Positions 15,959 to 23,930 of a stretch of 29,588 bases of DNA are shown here, one piece after another; position 1 is the first letter of the stretch, and every line of letters begins with the position of its first letter. A model generated the notes under the pieces. It was not told where the DNA came from. It saw nothing but the letters and a program-made list of their open reading frames with translations, and made no database searches. The DNA is from an uncultured Porphyromonadaceae bacterium (GTDB taxonomy: Bacteria > Bacteroidota > Bacteroidia > Bacteroidales > Muribaculaceae). The DNA is taken from assembly GCA_902462525.1 (NCBI GenBank), contig CABQCA010000011.1, positions 1 to 29,588 of the forward strand. Reading direction: 5' to 3'. The position numbers and the translations under genes are program-made.

Positions 15959-17586
15959 TGTTCGGCATTTTTATCGCTGAGAGGGAAATCGGCGCCTCCG
16001 CTTGCGAGCTGCCGCAGGGCCTCCTGTACGACAGGATCGGTTCCGTTGACTACTTCGAAATAGCCGTCGAGACCGAGAATGTCGCGTGCTATCAGCGCTT
16101 TAATCTGATTAACAATCAAGGGTGCCGAAATGTTGATGTAGTACCACCTCGGAGCGATATTTCCCTTTGTCTGGGCATAGTTGACGAACGATTGCAGCAG
16201 AACGTAGTCCGACGGCAGTTTCGACAGCATTTCGGCCGTGTTCTCGCTCTCGTTGAGGCGTTCGCGGTTGAGGTCGGCATATTCGTAGGCGAATTTTCGC
16301 AGCAGTCCGTTGTTGGCCACCTTGATGTAGTAGTTGGTGATGTTCGAGGTGTCGGAAGGCACGAAAATGTCGGGGATAATGCCGCCGCTGCCGTATACAA
16401 GACGACCGGTAGTGGTGTTGAAAATCTGGGTGGAGTCTACGTGAATGCTGTCGGCCGAGAAAATTTCACCGCGGTTGTATCGGTCATAGACTTCGATCTC
16501 ATAGTCGCCGTTGTGCCCGGGGGAGTATTTCTTCTGTATGCATCGGCCAGAGGGAGTGTAGTAGCGCTGCACGGTAAGGCGGAATTCGCTCGAATCGGGA
16601 AGTTCGAACGACTGCTGCACAAGGCCCTTGCCGAAGGTGCGCCGGCCGATGACGAGACCGCGGTCGTTGTCCTGGATAGCTCCCGAAAGGATTTCGCTGG
16701 CACTGGCAGTGAATTCGTCGACGAGGACAACAATCTTGTCGTTGTTGTATGCGCCGGTGCCGTCGGCGAATATGGTTCGGTTGTCGGCCATGGAGCGCCC
16801 TTTTGTGGACACGATGAGACGTCCCGACTCGAGGAATTCATTGGCGAGTCGCACGGCGGGTACCATGAATCCGCCGCCGTTTCCGCGGAGGTCGAGAATG
16901 AACGATCTGGCTCCGAGCGATCTCAGCTGGTTGAGTGTGAGGTATGCTGTCTCGAATGTGTTGTCGGAAAATTTGCTCAGGCGCAGATATCCGGTGCTGT
17001 CGTTGATCATGTACGAGGCATCGATGGGCGACACCGGAACTTCGCTGCGAATGAGGTGGTAGGTAATCGGGGCCGGACTGTTGAGGCGTTTCACCGTCAC
17101 ATCGACCGGCGAACCCAGCGGACCGCGCAGGTTAGTGAAGACATCGTTTTCGGTCACTCCCACACCGGCCACGTTCTTTCCGTCGACTTCGATGATGCGG
17201 TCGCCGGCGAGGAGACCGGCTTTTTCGGCTGCGGCGTCATTGATGACTTCGAGCACATAGATGGTGTCGTTGATAATCTGGAATGAAACGCCTATGCCGT
17301 AGAACGAACCTTCGAGGTCGCGGTTTGCCACCGAGCGGTCGGCAGCCGGAATATAGGCTGAATGAGGGTCGAGATTGTGAAGCAGTTCGGGCAGCGTAAG
17401 TTCTATGAGACTGTCGCCCGACACCTCGTCGACATAGTACTGGTCGATGATGTCGAACACCCGGTCGAGTTTCTGGCGGCTGAGGCGCGCCGCGTCGTGT
17501 GAGCTGAGGTAGGAACCGGCGAGAATACCGGCTATAAGGAAAAGGGCTGCCGTCACGGGCAGCCATAGCATATATTTGCGGTTCAT
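15955..17586 (-). CDS. S41 family C-terminal processing peptidase (CtpA/Prc type)
   Basis: A 543-residue membrane-anchored or periplasmic protease. I chose ATG 17586 because the protein then starts MNRKYMLWLPVTAALFLIAG, a good membrane anchor; codons upstream belong to the dCMP deaminase gene. The S41 N-terminal segment ('RVFDIIDQYYVDEV', about 42-55) is followed by a PDZ domain (about 88-170, 'GSFYGIGVSFQ', 'AGLLAGDRIIEVDG') and the tail-specific protease core. Catalytic Ser297 is in 'TASASEIL' and Lys320 in 'TFGKGLVQ'; 'DLRGNGGG' lies at about 232-239. It overlaps both neighbours by 4 bases. The substrate is unknown. Confidence 0.95.
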   Translation of the reverse strand: MNRKYMLWLPVTAALFLIAGILAGSYLSSHDAARLSRQKLDRVFDIIDQYYVDEVSGDSLIELTLPELLHNLDPHSAYIPAADRSVANRDLEGSFYGIGVSFQIINDTIYVLEVINDAAAEKAGLLAGDRIIEVDGKNVAGVGVTENDVFTNLRGPLGSPVDVTVKRLNSPAPITYHLIRSEVPVSPIDASYMINDSTGYLRLSKFSDNTFETAYLTLNQLRSLGARSFILDLRGNGGGFMVPAVRLANEFLESGRLIVSTKGRSMADNRTIFADGTGAYNNDKIVVLVDEFTASASEILSGAIQDNDRGLVIGRRTFGKGLVQQSFELPDSSEFRLTVQRYYTPSGRCIQKKYSPGHNGDYEIEVYDRYNRGEIFSADSIHVDSTQIFNTTTGRLVYGSGGIIPDIFVPSDTSNITNYYIKVANNGLLRKFAYEYADLNRERLNESENTAEMLSKLPSDYVLLQSFVNYAQTKGNIAPRWYYINISAPLIVNQIKALIARDILGLDGYFEVVNGTDPVVQEALRQLASGGADFPLSDKNAEQ

Positions 17587-18017
17587 TGGAGTTCTTTGAT
17601 GTGGACACATTCTACGCCGGCCCGACGCAGAAGATCGATGCCGTCGGAGAGGCGGTAGAGATCGTTGAATACCACGCGCCGTATGCCTGCCTGAATGATA
17701 AGTTTGGCACATTCGACGCATGGGGAGGCCGTGACGTAGAGAGTAGAGCCGTCGCTTGAGTTATTGCTCCGGGCGACTTTGGTTATGGCATTTGCTTCGG
17801 CATGGAGTACGTAGGGCTTTGTGCTTCCGCTTTCGTCCTCGCACACGTTTTCGAATCCGGCGGGTGTGCCGTTGTAGCCGTCGGAAATTATCATTTTGTC
17901 TTTCACCAGAATCGCGCCGACCTTGCGCCGCTGACAGTAGGAATTTTCAGCCCATATTAAGGCCATTCGCAGGTAGCGGCGGTCGAGGATTTCCTGTTTT
18001 TCGATAGAATTCTTCAT
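17583..18017 (-). CDS. dCMP deaminase (ComE operon protein 2-like)
   Basis: This enzyme deaminates dCMP to dUMP for thymidylate synthesis. I chose ATG 18017 (144 residues) because it matches the family's start and sits 6 bases after a promoter-like TACTTTTG. The upstream in-frame ATG at 18107 lies inside the neighbouring gene. Zinc ligands are H72 in H-A-E (72-74, Glu74 catalytic) and C100/C103 in 'SPCVECAK'. The family also shows 'RRKVGAILVKDK' and 'GYNGTPAGFENV'. Its stop overlaps the protease start by 4 bases. It lies 28 bases after the C45-like gene, the only clear gap in this part of the run. Confidence 0.94.
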   Translation of the reverse strand: MKNSIEKQEILDRRYLRMALIWAENSYCQRRKVGAILVKDKMIISDGYNGTPAGFENVCEDESGSTKPYVLHAEANAITKVARSNNSSDGSTLYVTASPCVECAKLIIQAGIRRVVFNDLYRLSDGIDLLRRAGVECVHIKELQ

Positions 18018-18022
18018 TGCTG

Positions 18023-18030
18023 CAAAAGTA
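18023..18030 (-). promoter_or_regulatory. Candidate internal promoter giving a near-leaderless dCMP deaminase mRNA
   Basis: On the minus strand TACTTTTG (TAnnTTTG) ends 6 bases before the A of the ATG at 18017. Transcription would start at or next to the start codon. I find no good TTTG at the expected -33 position, so this is only a weak candidate. Confidence 0.35.
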
Positions 18031-18045
18031 CACAAAATAATCGGA

Positions 18046-19131
18046 TTATTTTCGGTTTTCGCAAGCTTTGATATAGTTGGCGAGCGAAATGGCGTATTCC
18101 TCGGCAAGAATGGGCCGCAAGGCGTTGAGATCGATGTATTTCGGTCCGTTTCCGCGTTCGACGGGAAATACCTTTTTCATCATTTCCGAGGCTTTGAGCC
18201 CGGCGGGCGAAAAGGCGCCTTTGCCCGAGGTAGGTCCGGCTTCGTCCGGTATATAGGTCAGTGTCACCGGCACGGTGTGGGTGCAGGGAGGGTATCCGAC
18301 TTTCGCCCACATCATGGTTCTGTCGGGTGTTTCGCCTGGCAGAATACCTTCGACCACCACCGATGCCGTTGAGGAGCGGCGGGGCACGAAGTCCTGGTCG
18401 ACGGCCTGTGCGTCGCCGATTTCCATGGCGTCGTAGCCGAGAATGTCGTTGTAGAACGAAATGCTCACGCCGTCGGTGAGCGACATGGGCGTGAGTGTGC
18501 CGCTTTCGATTTCGGCTGCGAGGAGTTTTTCGACGTTGGCATAGCGCACGTAGCCCATGCCTTTGTCGGGAGTTCCGCTGGCGGCGTAGTTGGTGCGGAT
18601 AAGGACTCCCGTGGGGCTGTCTGCGAGGTCGAAACGGGTGTAGGAGTTGTCGTCGGTCTCGAAGTAGGCGCCGTTTCCGGCGGCGTCTATTACCCCGAAG
18701 TCGGTGCGTACGCCTGTCGGCTTCGGCAGGCTGTCGAGCAGAGCGGCGAAATCATCGACAGTAGCGCACCTTGCCAGGGCAAGAGCCATTATGTAGCCCT
18801 CGCGGTCGGCCCATTCAGGATCGTTTTCCGGGAGATTATAGGCTACAGTATTCATTACGGCGAATCCAGCATCGTTCATTCCCATCCATGCCTCGTCGAG
18901 ACAGAGAGAGTCGGCGCCGTTAAAGAGTGCCACGTAGCCGTATGGACGGTCAAGATCGGGACGCGCTTCCACACGGTATAGAAAATTATTAGAAGCCGAT
19001 GTATCGCGGTGTTTCCACAGAATGGGTCGGCCGGAGAGAGTCGCTTTGCCCGAGGCTATCAGCGAGGAGCAGCTCCATGCGTTACCTGCGGTAAGGAGGA
19101 GTGCTGCGAGAGCTGTTATGATTGCTTTCAT
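18046..19131 (-). CDS. Secreted C45-like Ntn hydrolase (acyltransferase/amidohydrolase family)
   Basis: A 361-residue protein with a signal peptide (MKAIITALAALLLTAGNAWS) directly followed by Cys21. 'CSSLIASGKATLSGRPILWKHRD' follows, the N-terminal pattern of C45/choloylglycine-hydrolase-like Ntn enzymes in which the exposed Cys is the nucleophile. 'AWMGMNDAGFAVMNTVAYNLP' (about 81-101) and 'FGVIDAAGNGAYFETDD' fit the same fold. Signal peptide cleavage after Ser20 would leave Cys21 as the mature N-terminus. The lipobox rule is poorly met (A-W-S-C), which favours a soluble periplasmic enzyme over a lipoprotein. Possible substrates include amide-linked acyl groups or bile-salt-like compounds; the sequence does not decide. 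It overlaps recQ by 4 bases. Confidence 0.75.
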   Translation of the reverse strand: MKAIITALAALLLTAGNAWSCSSLIASGKATLSGRPILWKHRDTSASNNFLYRVEARPDLDRPYGYVALFNGADSLCLDEAWMGMNDAGFAVMNTVAYNLPENDPEWADREGYIMALALARCATVDDFAALLDSLPKPTGVRTDFGVIDAAGNGAYFETDDNSYTRFDLADSPTGVLIRTNYAASGTPDKGMGYVRYANVEKLLAAEIESGTLTPMSLTDGVSISFYNDILGYDAMEIGDAQAVDQDFVPRRSSTASVVVEGILPGETPDRTMMWAKVGYPPCTHTVPVTLTYIPDEAGPTSGKGAFSPAGLKASEMMKKVFPVERGNGPKYIDLNALRPILAEEYAISLANYIKACENRK

Positions 19132-21152
19132 GGGGCTATTTTATTTTCTGGTTTGACTTTTGAGATGTAAGGCCCTTCGAGGCGTATAATGCCGCGGAAG
19201 GCAAGCTGCCGAATCCTTTCGGCCACTTCCTGTGTATGGTTAGGGTAGTAAGGGACTACGGAGCGGAGGTCGAGTCGCGTTTCGGGTGATATAATATCGA
19301 AGAATTCGTCCAGACGGCTGTCGAAAGCAGCCGTGTCGAATGGCTCGTGAGTCTTACGGCTGCGGCATACATCGCATTTGCCGCACGGTGTGGCAGCTAT
19401 CTGGCCGAAGTAGGAGAGCATGCGGTTCACGCGGCAGTCGGAGTCATCGAACACAAAGTTCTTCATTGCGTCGAGCCGTCGGGCCATGGCGGCGCGGCGT
19501 TCGTCGTAGACGGCGCGCGGCAGTGTGATTTCTGCCGAATTCCGACGGTTCATGCTCATGAAGATGTGGGCAGTACGTTTACGGGGTATATAGGTGATGA
19601 CGTGTTCTTTGCGTAGTTCGACCAGTGTGTGGTACACATCGTCGGGTGTGATGCCGCAGCGTGAGGCCACGATGACTTCGTCGATGAACACCAGGTCTGC
19701 GAACAGGCCGGGATAGGTGCGCATGATGCACTGCATGACGGCCTCGGTGCGCGGGTCGGTATCGAGGTCGTAGAGTTCGGCGCGTTTGCAGCGGAACATG
19801 ATACGGCTTGCCGTCTCGGTTTCTTCCATGTACTCGATGTAGCCGGCCCGGCTGAGAATGGACAGCGCTCCGAGAACGGGGCGCACAGGAAGTTTGTAGC
19901 GCTCGCACATCACTTCGTGGCTGAAGTCGTAGAGCAGCCCGAAGCCTTCGCCCATGGTGATGTCGAGGAAGCGGCATACTTCGTCGTAGACACGCCTGAT
20001 AAAGTCGCGCTCGGGAAAAGCCTCGTTGAGTCGCCTTGCGAAGACTGCCTTGTCGTTTGGCGAAGCTATGACCACGGCAAATGCAGGCAGCCCGTCGCGC
20101 CCGGCACGCCCGGCCTCCTGATAGTATTCCTCGAGAGTCGACGGCAGGTCGAGATGTACCACAAGACGGACGTCTGGCTTGTCGATACCCATGCCGAAGG
20201 CTGTGGTTGCCACTATGATACGGGTGTCGCCTCGCTGCCACGCTTCCTGACGTTCGTTTTTTTCGTGAAGTTCGAGGCCGGCATGATAGAACGAAGCACT
20301 CAGACCGGCGGCGGTGAGCAGTTCGGCCGTCTCGCGGGCCTTCTTTCGGGAACGTACATAGACAATAGCGGAGCCCGACGTGCTCTGGAGGACCTGAAGC
20401 AGTTTGGCGCTTTTCTCTGCTGTTTTGCGTACGATAAACGAAATATTGTCGCGGGCAAAACTCATGACGAAGCGCTTTGGCGAACGCATGGCGAGTTTGT
20501 CGGCGATATCGTCGACTACTTCGGGTGTGGCCGATGCCGTCAGCGCCAGCACCGGCACTCCGGGGAAGGCTTCGCGCAGATTGTTCAGTCCGAGATAAGA
20601 TGGCCGGAAGTCGTAGCCCCACTGCGAAATACAGTGCGCTTCGTCGACCACAAACAGGCTCGGTTTCCATAGCTTCATACGGGCTGTGAAATTCTCGCGG
20701 GCAAGACGTTCGGGCGAAAGATAGAGCAGTTTCAGGCGCCCCTGGCTCAGGAGTTCGTAGGTGTAGCTGCTTTCAGCTCTGGTCATGCCGTTGCTGAGGT
20801 ATGCCGCACGTATATGGAGCTTTTTCAGACGATCGACCTGATCCTTCATCAGGGAGATGAGGGGCGATACCACTACTGTGAGGCCTTCGAGAATCAGAGC
20901 CGGGACCTGAAAAGTGAGCGATTTGCCTCCGCCGGTAGGCATAAGTCCTATGGTGTCGTGACCCGACAGCACGCTTTGGGCTATTTCTTTCTGAAGAGGA
21001 CGGAAACTGTCGAAACCCCAGTATTTCTGAAGGGTTGCCGTGAGAATGTCGCCGTCGCAGCGGCTCTCCGGCTCATAGGCCGCGGGAGAGTCGTCGAGGC
21101 TGAAATCATCGGGGAAATCGTCGGAAAAGTCGTAGTAACCGTAAGGTTCCAT
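19128..21152 (-). CDS. recQ: ATP-dependent DNA helicase RecQ
   Basis: A 3'-5' superfamily 2 helicase of DNA repair and recombination. At 674 residues: Walker A 'MPTGGGKS' at 71-78, DEAH at 170-173, 'LTASATPEV', 'VYVRSRKKARETAELL' and motif VI 'QEAGRAGRDGLPA'. The zinc subdomain shows C-x16-C-x2-C-x2-C ending 'PCGKCDVC'. An acidic, aromatic N-terminal extension of about 33 residues precedes the core. After the zinc cluster about 75 residues remain, and I see no HRDC domain. It starts 11 bases after recJ, so the two repair genes are co-transcribed. Its stop overlaps the Ntn hydrolase start as ATGA. Confidence 0.95.
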   Translation of the reverse strand: MEPYGYYDFSDDFPDDFSLDDSPAAYEPESRCDGDILTATLQKYWGFDSFRPLQKEIAQSVLSGHDTIGLMPTGGGKSLTFQVPALILEGLTVVVSPLISLMKDQVDRLKKLHIRAAYLSNGMTRAESSYTYELLSQGRLKLLYLSPERLARENFTARMKLWKPSLFVVDEAHCISQWGYDFRPSYLGLNNLREAFPGVPVLALTASATPEVVDDIADKLAMRSPKRFVMSFARDNISFIVRKTAEKSAKLLQVLQSTSGSAIVYVRSRKKARETAELLTAAGLSASFYHAGLELHEKNERQEAWQRGDTRIIVATTAFGMGIDKPDVRLVVHLDLPSTLEEYYQEAGRAGRDGLPAFAVVIASPNDKAVFARRLNEAFPERDFIRRVYDEVCRFLDITMGEGFGLLYDFSHEVMCERYKLPVRPVLGALSILSRAGYIEYMEETETASRIMFRCKRAELYDLDTDPRTEAVMQCIMRTYPGLFADLVFIDEVIVASRCGITPDDVYHTLVELRKEHVITYIPRKRTAHIFMSMNRRNSAEITLPRAVYDERRAAMARRLDAMKNFVFDDSDCRVNRMLSYFGQIAATPCGKCDVCRSRKTHEPFDTAAFDSRLDEFFDIISPETRLDLRSVVPYYPNHTQEVAERIRQLAFRGIIRLEGPYISKVKPENKIAP

Positions 21153-21163
21153 AGTCAGTCCCC

Positions 21164-22894
21164 TTATTCGAGGTCGGCGCGTATCTGCTTGACAAGGAGC
21201 TGTACTCCGGCTACGGCGTTCTGGTGCTGGCTTTCTTCGATGGTGTAGCAGATGTTGAATTGTTTGCCGGAGTGGATGTGGTCGAAGTACGAAGCCATGT
21301 TGAAGGCGATGCCGTTTATCACGCGGCCCGAAGTATCGTCGACGAGTTCGAGCTTGATATGCTCGAGATTGCGGCCCACCAGTTTGCTTGTGCCGAAGTC
21401 CTTGACGCGGCGGGTGCAGAACGTGGGCTTACGGTTTCCGGGACCGTAAGGGTTGAAAAGGCGAAGTGTCGACACCAGCTCGGGTGTGATGTCGGAGAAA
21501 GTGAGGAAAGCGTCGATGTCGATTTGCGGCGTGAGCTGTTCGGGCAGTATGTTGGCAGCCACGTACTCCTCGAATCGGCCTGTGAACTCCGGAATGTTTT
21601 CTTCTTTCATCGACAGGCCCACGGCATAGGCATGGCCGCCGAAGTTCTCGAGCAGGTCGCGAGTCGATTCAACGGCTTTGTAGATGTCGAAACCCTGCAC
21701 AGAGCGCGAAGAGCCTGTGACGAGGCCGTTGGCGAGAGTGAGCACAACCGATGGCTTGTAGTACAGTTCGGTAAGGCGCGAAGCCACAATGCCGATGATG
21801 CCTTTGTGCCAGTCCTGATTGTAGATGACAATCGATTTTTTATTCGAGTGCATCTCGCCGCGGGCTTCGAGAATTGCATTGGCTTCTTCGGTAATGCGCT
21901 TGTCGAGTTCCTTGCGGTCTTTGTTGTACTGGTCGATTTCGAGGCTTTTGCGGGCGGCATCCTTAGTGTCGCGTGCCACAAGGAGTTCTACGGCTTCGCT
22001 GCCGTTCTGCATGCGGCCTGAGGCGTTGATTCGCGGGCCTATTTTGAAAACTACGTCGCTGATGGTTATTTCCTTGCCGTGCAGACCGCAGGTGCGCATG
22101 ATTGCTCTCAGCCCGAGGTTGGGGTTTGTATTCAGGCGTTTGAGCCCCATGTATGCCAGAGTGCGGTTTTCGTCGATCATCGGCACGATGTCGGCGGCGA
22201 TGCTCACGGCCACAAGATCAAGCATGCTTTCGAGTTCGGCGGTGGCGATTCCGTTGCTGATGGAGAAAGCCTGCATCAGCTTGTAGCCCACGCCGCAACC
22301 CGACAGGTGAGGGCATGGGTAGGTGGAGTTCTCGAGCTTGGGATTCAGAATTGCCACAGCCGGCGGCAACTCGTCGTCGGGCACGTGGTGATCGCAGATT
22401 ATGAAGTCGATTCCACGTTCGGCGGCGTATTTTATCTCATCGATTGCTTTGATTCCGCAGTCGAGGATAATGACGAGTTTCACGCCCTGTTCGGCCACGT
22501 AGTCTATGCTTTTTCGGGAAATACCGTAGCCTTCATCGTAGCGGGTGGGAATGTAGAAATCGAGTTCGGAGTAAAAATTCTGAAGATAGCGGTAGACAAG
22601 AGCGACGGCTGTAGTGCCGTCGACATCGTAGTCGCCGTAGACCATAATCTTTTCCTTGGACCCCATTGCGCGGTTGAGGCGCTCGACGGCTTTGTCCATG
22701 TCTTTCATCAGAAAGGGGTCGTGGAGGTCGCGCAGAGAAGGGTGGAAAAATTTTTCGGCTCCGGCTACGGTCGTTATGCCGCGCTGCACCAGAAGGTCGG
22801 CAATAGGTGCGCAGTTGGCGAAGCGCCGTGCAAGTTCGGCGCCGAGTCGCTGTTCTTCCGACGACATCGAGGGGTAATTCCATTTTCTTGTCAT
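21164..22894 (-). CDS. recJ: Single-stranded-DNA-specific exonuclease RecJ
   Basis: A 5'-3' single-strand DNA exonuclease of recombinational repair. The 576-residue protein has the DHH phosphoesterase motifs: 'YGDYDVDGTTA' at 86-96, 'ILDCG' at 143-147, 'CDHHVPD' at 167-173 with the DHH triad at 168-170, and 'GCGVGYKL' at 199-206. The DHHA1 part follows with 'GPRINASGRMQNGSEAVELL' and 'GIIGIVASRL', then an OB-like C-terminus. The ATG at 22894 lies about 14 nt downstream of a predicted transcription start and opens the long minus-strand run. Confidence 0.96.
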   Translation of the reverse strand: MTRKWNYPSMSSEEQRLGAELARRFANCAPIADLLVQRGITTVAGAEKFFHPSLRDLHDPFLMKDMDKAVERLNRAMGSKEKIMVYGDYDVDGTTAVALVYRYLQNFYSELDFYIPTRYDEGYGISRKSIDYVAEQGVKLVIILDCGIKAIDEIKYAAERGIDFIICDHHVPDDELPPAVAILNPKLENSTYPCPHLSGCGVGYKLMQAFSISNGIATAELESMLDLVAVSIAADIVPMIDENRTLAYMGLKRLNTNPNLGLRAIMRTCGLHGKEITISDVVFKIGPRINASGRMQNGSEAVELLVARDTKDAARKSLEIDQYNKDRKELDKRITEEANAILEARGEMHSNKKSIVIYNQDWHKGIIGIVASRLTELYYKPSVVLTLANGLVTGSSRSVQGFDIYKAVESTRDLLENFGGHAYAVGLSMKEENIPEFTGRFEEYVAANILPEQLTPQIDIDAFLTFSDITPELVSTLRLFNPYGPGNRKPTFCTRRVKDFGTSKLVGRNLEHIKLELVDDTSGRVINGIAFNMASYFDHIHSGKQFNICYTIEESQHQNAVAGVQLLVKQIRADLE

Positions 22895-22913
22895 GGCCTG
22901 CGCATATTTTTCG

Positions 22914-22945
22914 CAAAATTAGCAAAAAGAAGCGGAAAAGTCAAG
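22914..22945 (-). promoter_or_regulatory. Promoter of the recJ-led minus-strand operon
   Basis: Reading the minus strand, CTTG (22945-22942; one mismatch to TTTG), a 20-nt spacer and TAATTTTG (22921-22914; TAnnTTTG). Predicted start is near 22908, about 14 nt before the recJ ATG. Confidence 0.68.
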
Positions 22946-22999
22946 ACTCGAAATTGTCAAAAAACGTTATAAAGTTACAGTATGTTGGCGGAATGTTGG

Positions 23000-23007
23000 T
23001 AATTTTG
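23000..23007 (+). promoter_or_regulatory. -7 element for the PAP2 gene, near-leaderless
   Basis: TAATTTTG matches TAnnTTTG and ends 8 bases before the A of the ATG at 23016. Only a few leader bases would be made. No convincing TTTG was found about 20 nt upstream. Confidence 0.4.
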
Positions 23008-23015
23008 CCGGATAA

Positions 23016-23930
23016 ATGAAAGTGTTTAGGTATTATATTATCGGAATAATGCTTGCTGCGTCGGTTATGCCGTCGTTTGGGCAGACAGATACGCTGCGTG
23101 TCGTCTCCGGGCGGCGTGTGGCGTCGGCAGTGACCTCGCTTGCGGTGACGGCCGGGCTTACCGAGGTTCTCAAGCACAGCGTGCATGAGATGCGGCCCGA
23201 CCGCAGCGACAACAGTTCGTTTCCGTCGCGGCACACATCGTGGGCTTTCGCGGCATCATCGGTGCTGTCGCGTGAGCTTCGTGGCTATTCGCCATGGTGG
23301 AGCGTGAGCGCGCAGGCAGCGGCGACAGGTGTCGGACTGCAGCGAGTGATGTCCGGGAGGCATTATGGGTCAGATGTCGTGGCCGGTGCCGCGCTCGGCG
23401 TAGCCTCTACAGAATTAAGTTATTGCCTTGTAGGGCTTATGTATGGAAATAGAAACCGTGTTTCCTTATGCGAGAATGAATTCGGAGCGAGCATTTCGTC
23501 GGGAACCGAGGCGCTGTACTTTATGAACGGTGAACTATGCACCGGTTTTGGTATGACGGTTCGCGGATCGTTGCCGTTTTCCGGGCGTTTTGGCGCTGTT
23601 GTCACGCTTCGCGGCTCGTCTGAGCCTGTCAGGAGCGGGGGTGTGCTGAAGGCTTTCGGTGTCACCGCAGGTGTCGGAGGCCATTTCATGTTGCCGGTGC
23701 GCTGTCTGGCCGTGGAGCCTGCCGTAGAAGCCGGTATGTCGCGCCTCGGCGGCGCCCCGGGCTTTCGGAAGGCACGCAGTGGTTTCGACGGCGAGATGTC
23801 GATGGCTATAAACTGGCGCCTCACCGCGAACTTCGCGGTGAGGGCCGGTGTAGGGTATCATGTGTTTACTGTTCCCGAAGCCTGCCAAGCGCTTGTCGTG
23901 AGCGTGGCTTCGGTGGTGTTCATTCGTTGA
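23016..23930 (+). CDS. PAP2-family phosphatase with a beta-rich C-terminal half
   Basis: A 304-residue protein with a signal peptide (cleavage near residues 20-22, 'SFGQ'). The three PAP2 phosphatase motifs are intact: K53-x6-R60-P61; P70-S-R-H73; and R110-x5-H116-x3-D120. These enzymes remove phosphates from lipids such as undecaprenyl-PP, phosphatidyl phosphates or lipid A. Unusually, residues 125-304 do not continue as helices. They read as alternating hydrophobic/polar strands rich in Gly and aromatics ('GFGMTVRGSLPFSGRFGAVVTL', 'FAVRAGVGYHVFTV'), like a small outer-membrane barrel. It stands alone between two minus-strand groups and overlaps the convergent lipoprotein gene by 11 bases. 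Confidence 0.85.
   Translation: MKVFRYYIIGIMLAASVMPSFGQTDTLRVVSGRRVASAVTSLAVTAGLTEVLKHSVHEMRPDRSDNSSFPSRHTSWAFAASSVLSRELRGYSPWWSVSAQAAATGVGLQRVMSGRHYGSDVVAGAALGVASTELSYCLVGLMYGNRNRVSLCENEFGASISSGTEALYFMNGELCTGFGMTVRGSLPFSGRFGAVVTLRGSSEPVRSGGVLKAFGVTAGVGGHFMLPVRCLAVEPAVEAGMSRLGGAPGFRKARSGFDGEMSMAINWRLTANFAVRAGVGYHVFTVPEACQALVVSVASVVFIR

Noticed and set aside
15952..17286. Plus-strand open frame of 444 codons opposite the S41 protease
   Set aside because: The minus strand encodes all protease motifs (PDZ, TASASE, FGKG). The plus-strand frame is a shadow produced by GC-rich codon usage.
22079..22972. Plus-strand frame of 297 codons opposite recJ
   Set aside because: RecJ motifs lie on the minus strand throughout. 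The antisense translation has no recognisable domain and ends in the divergent promoter region.
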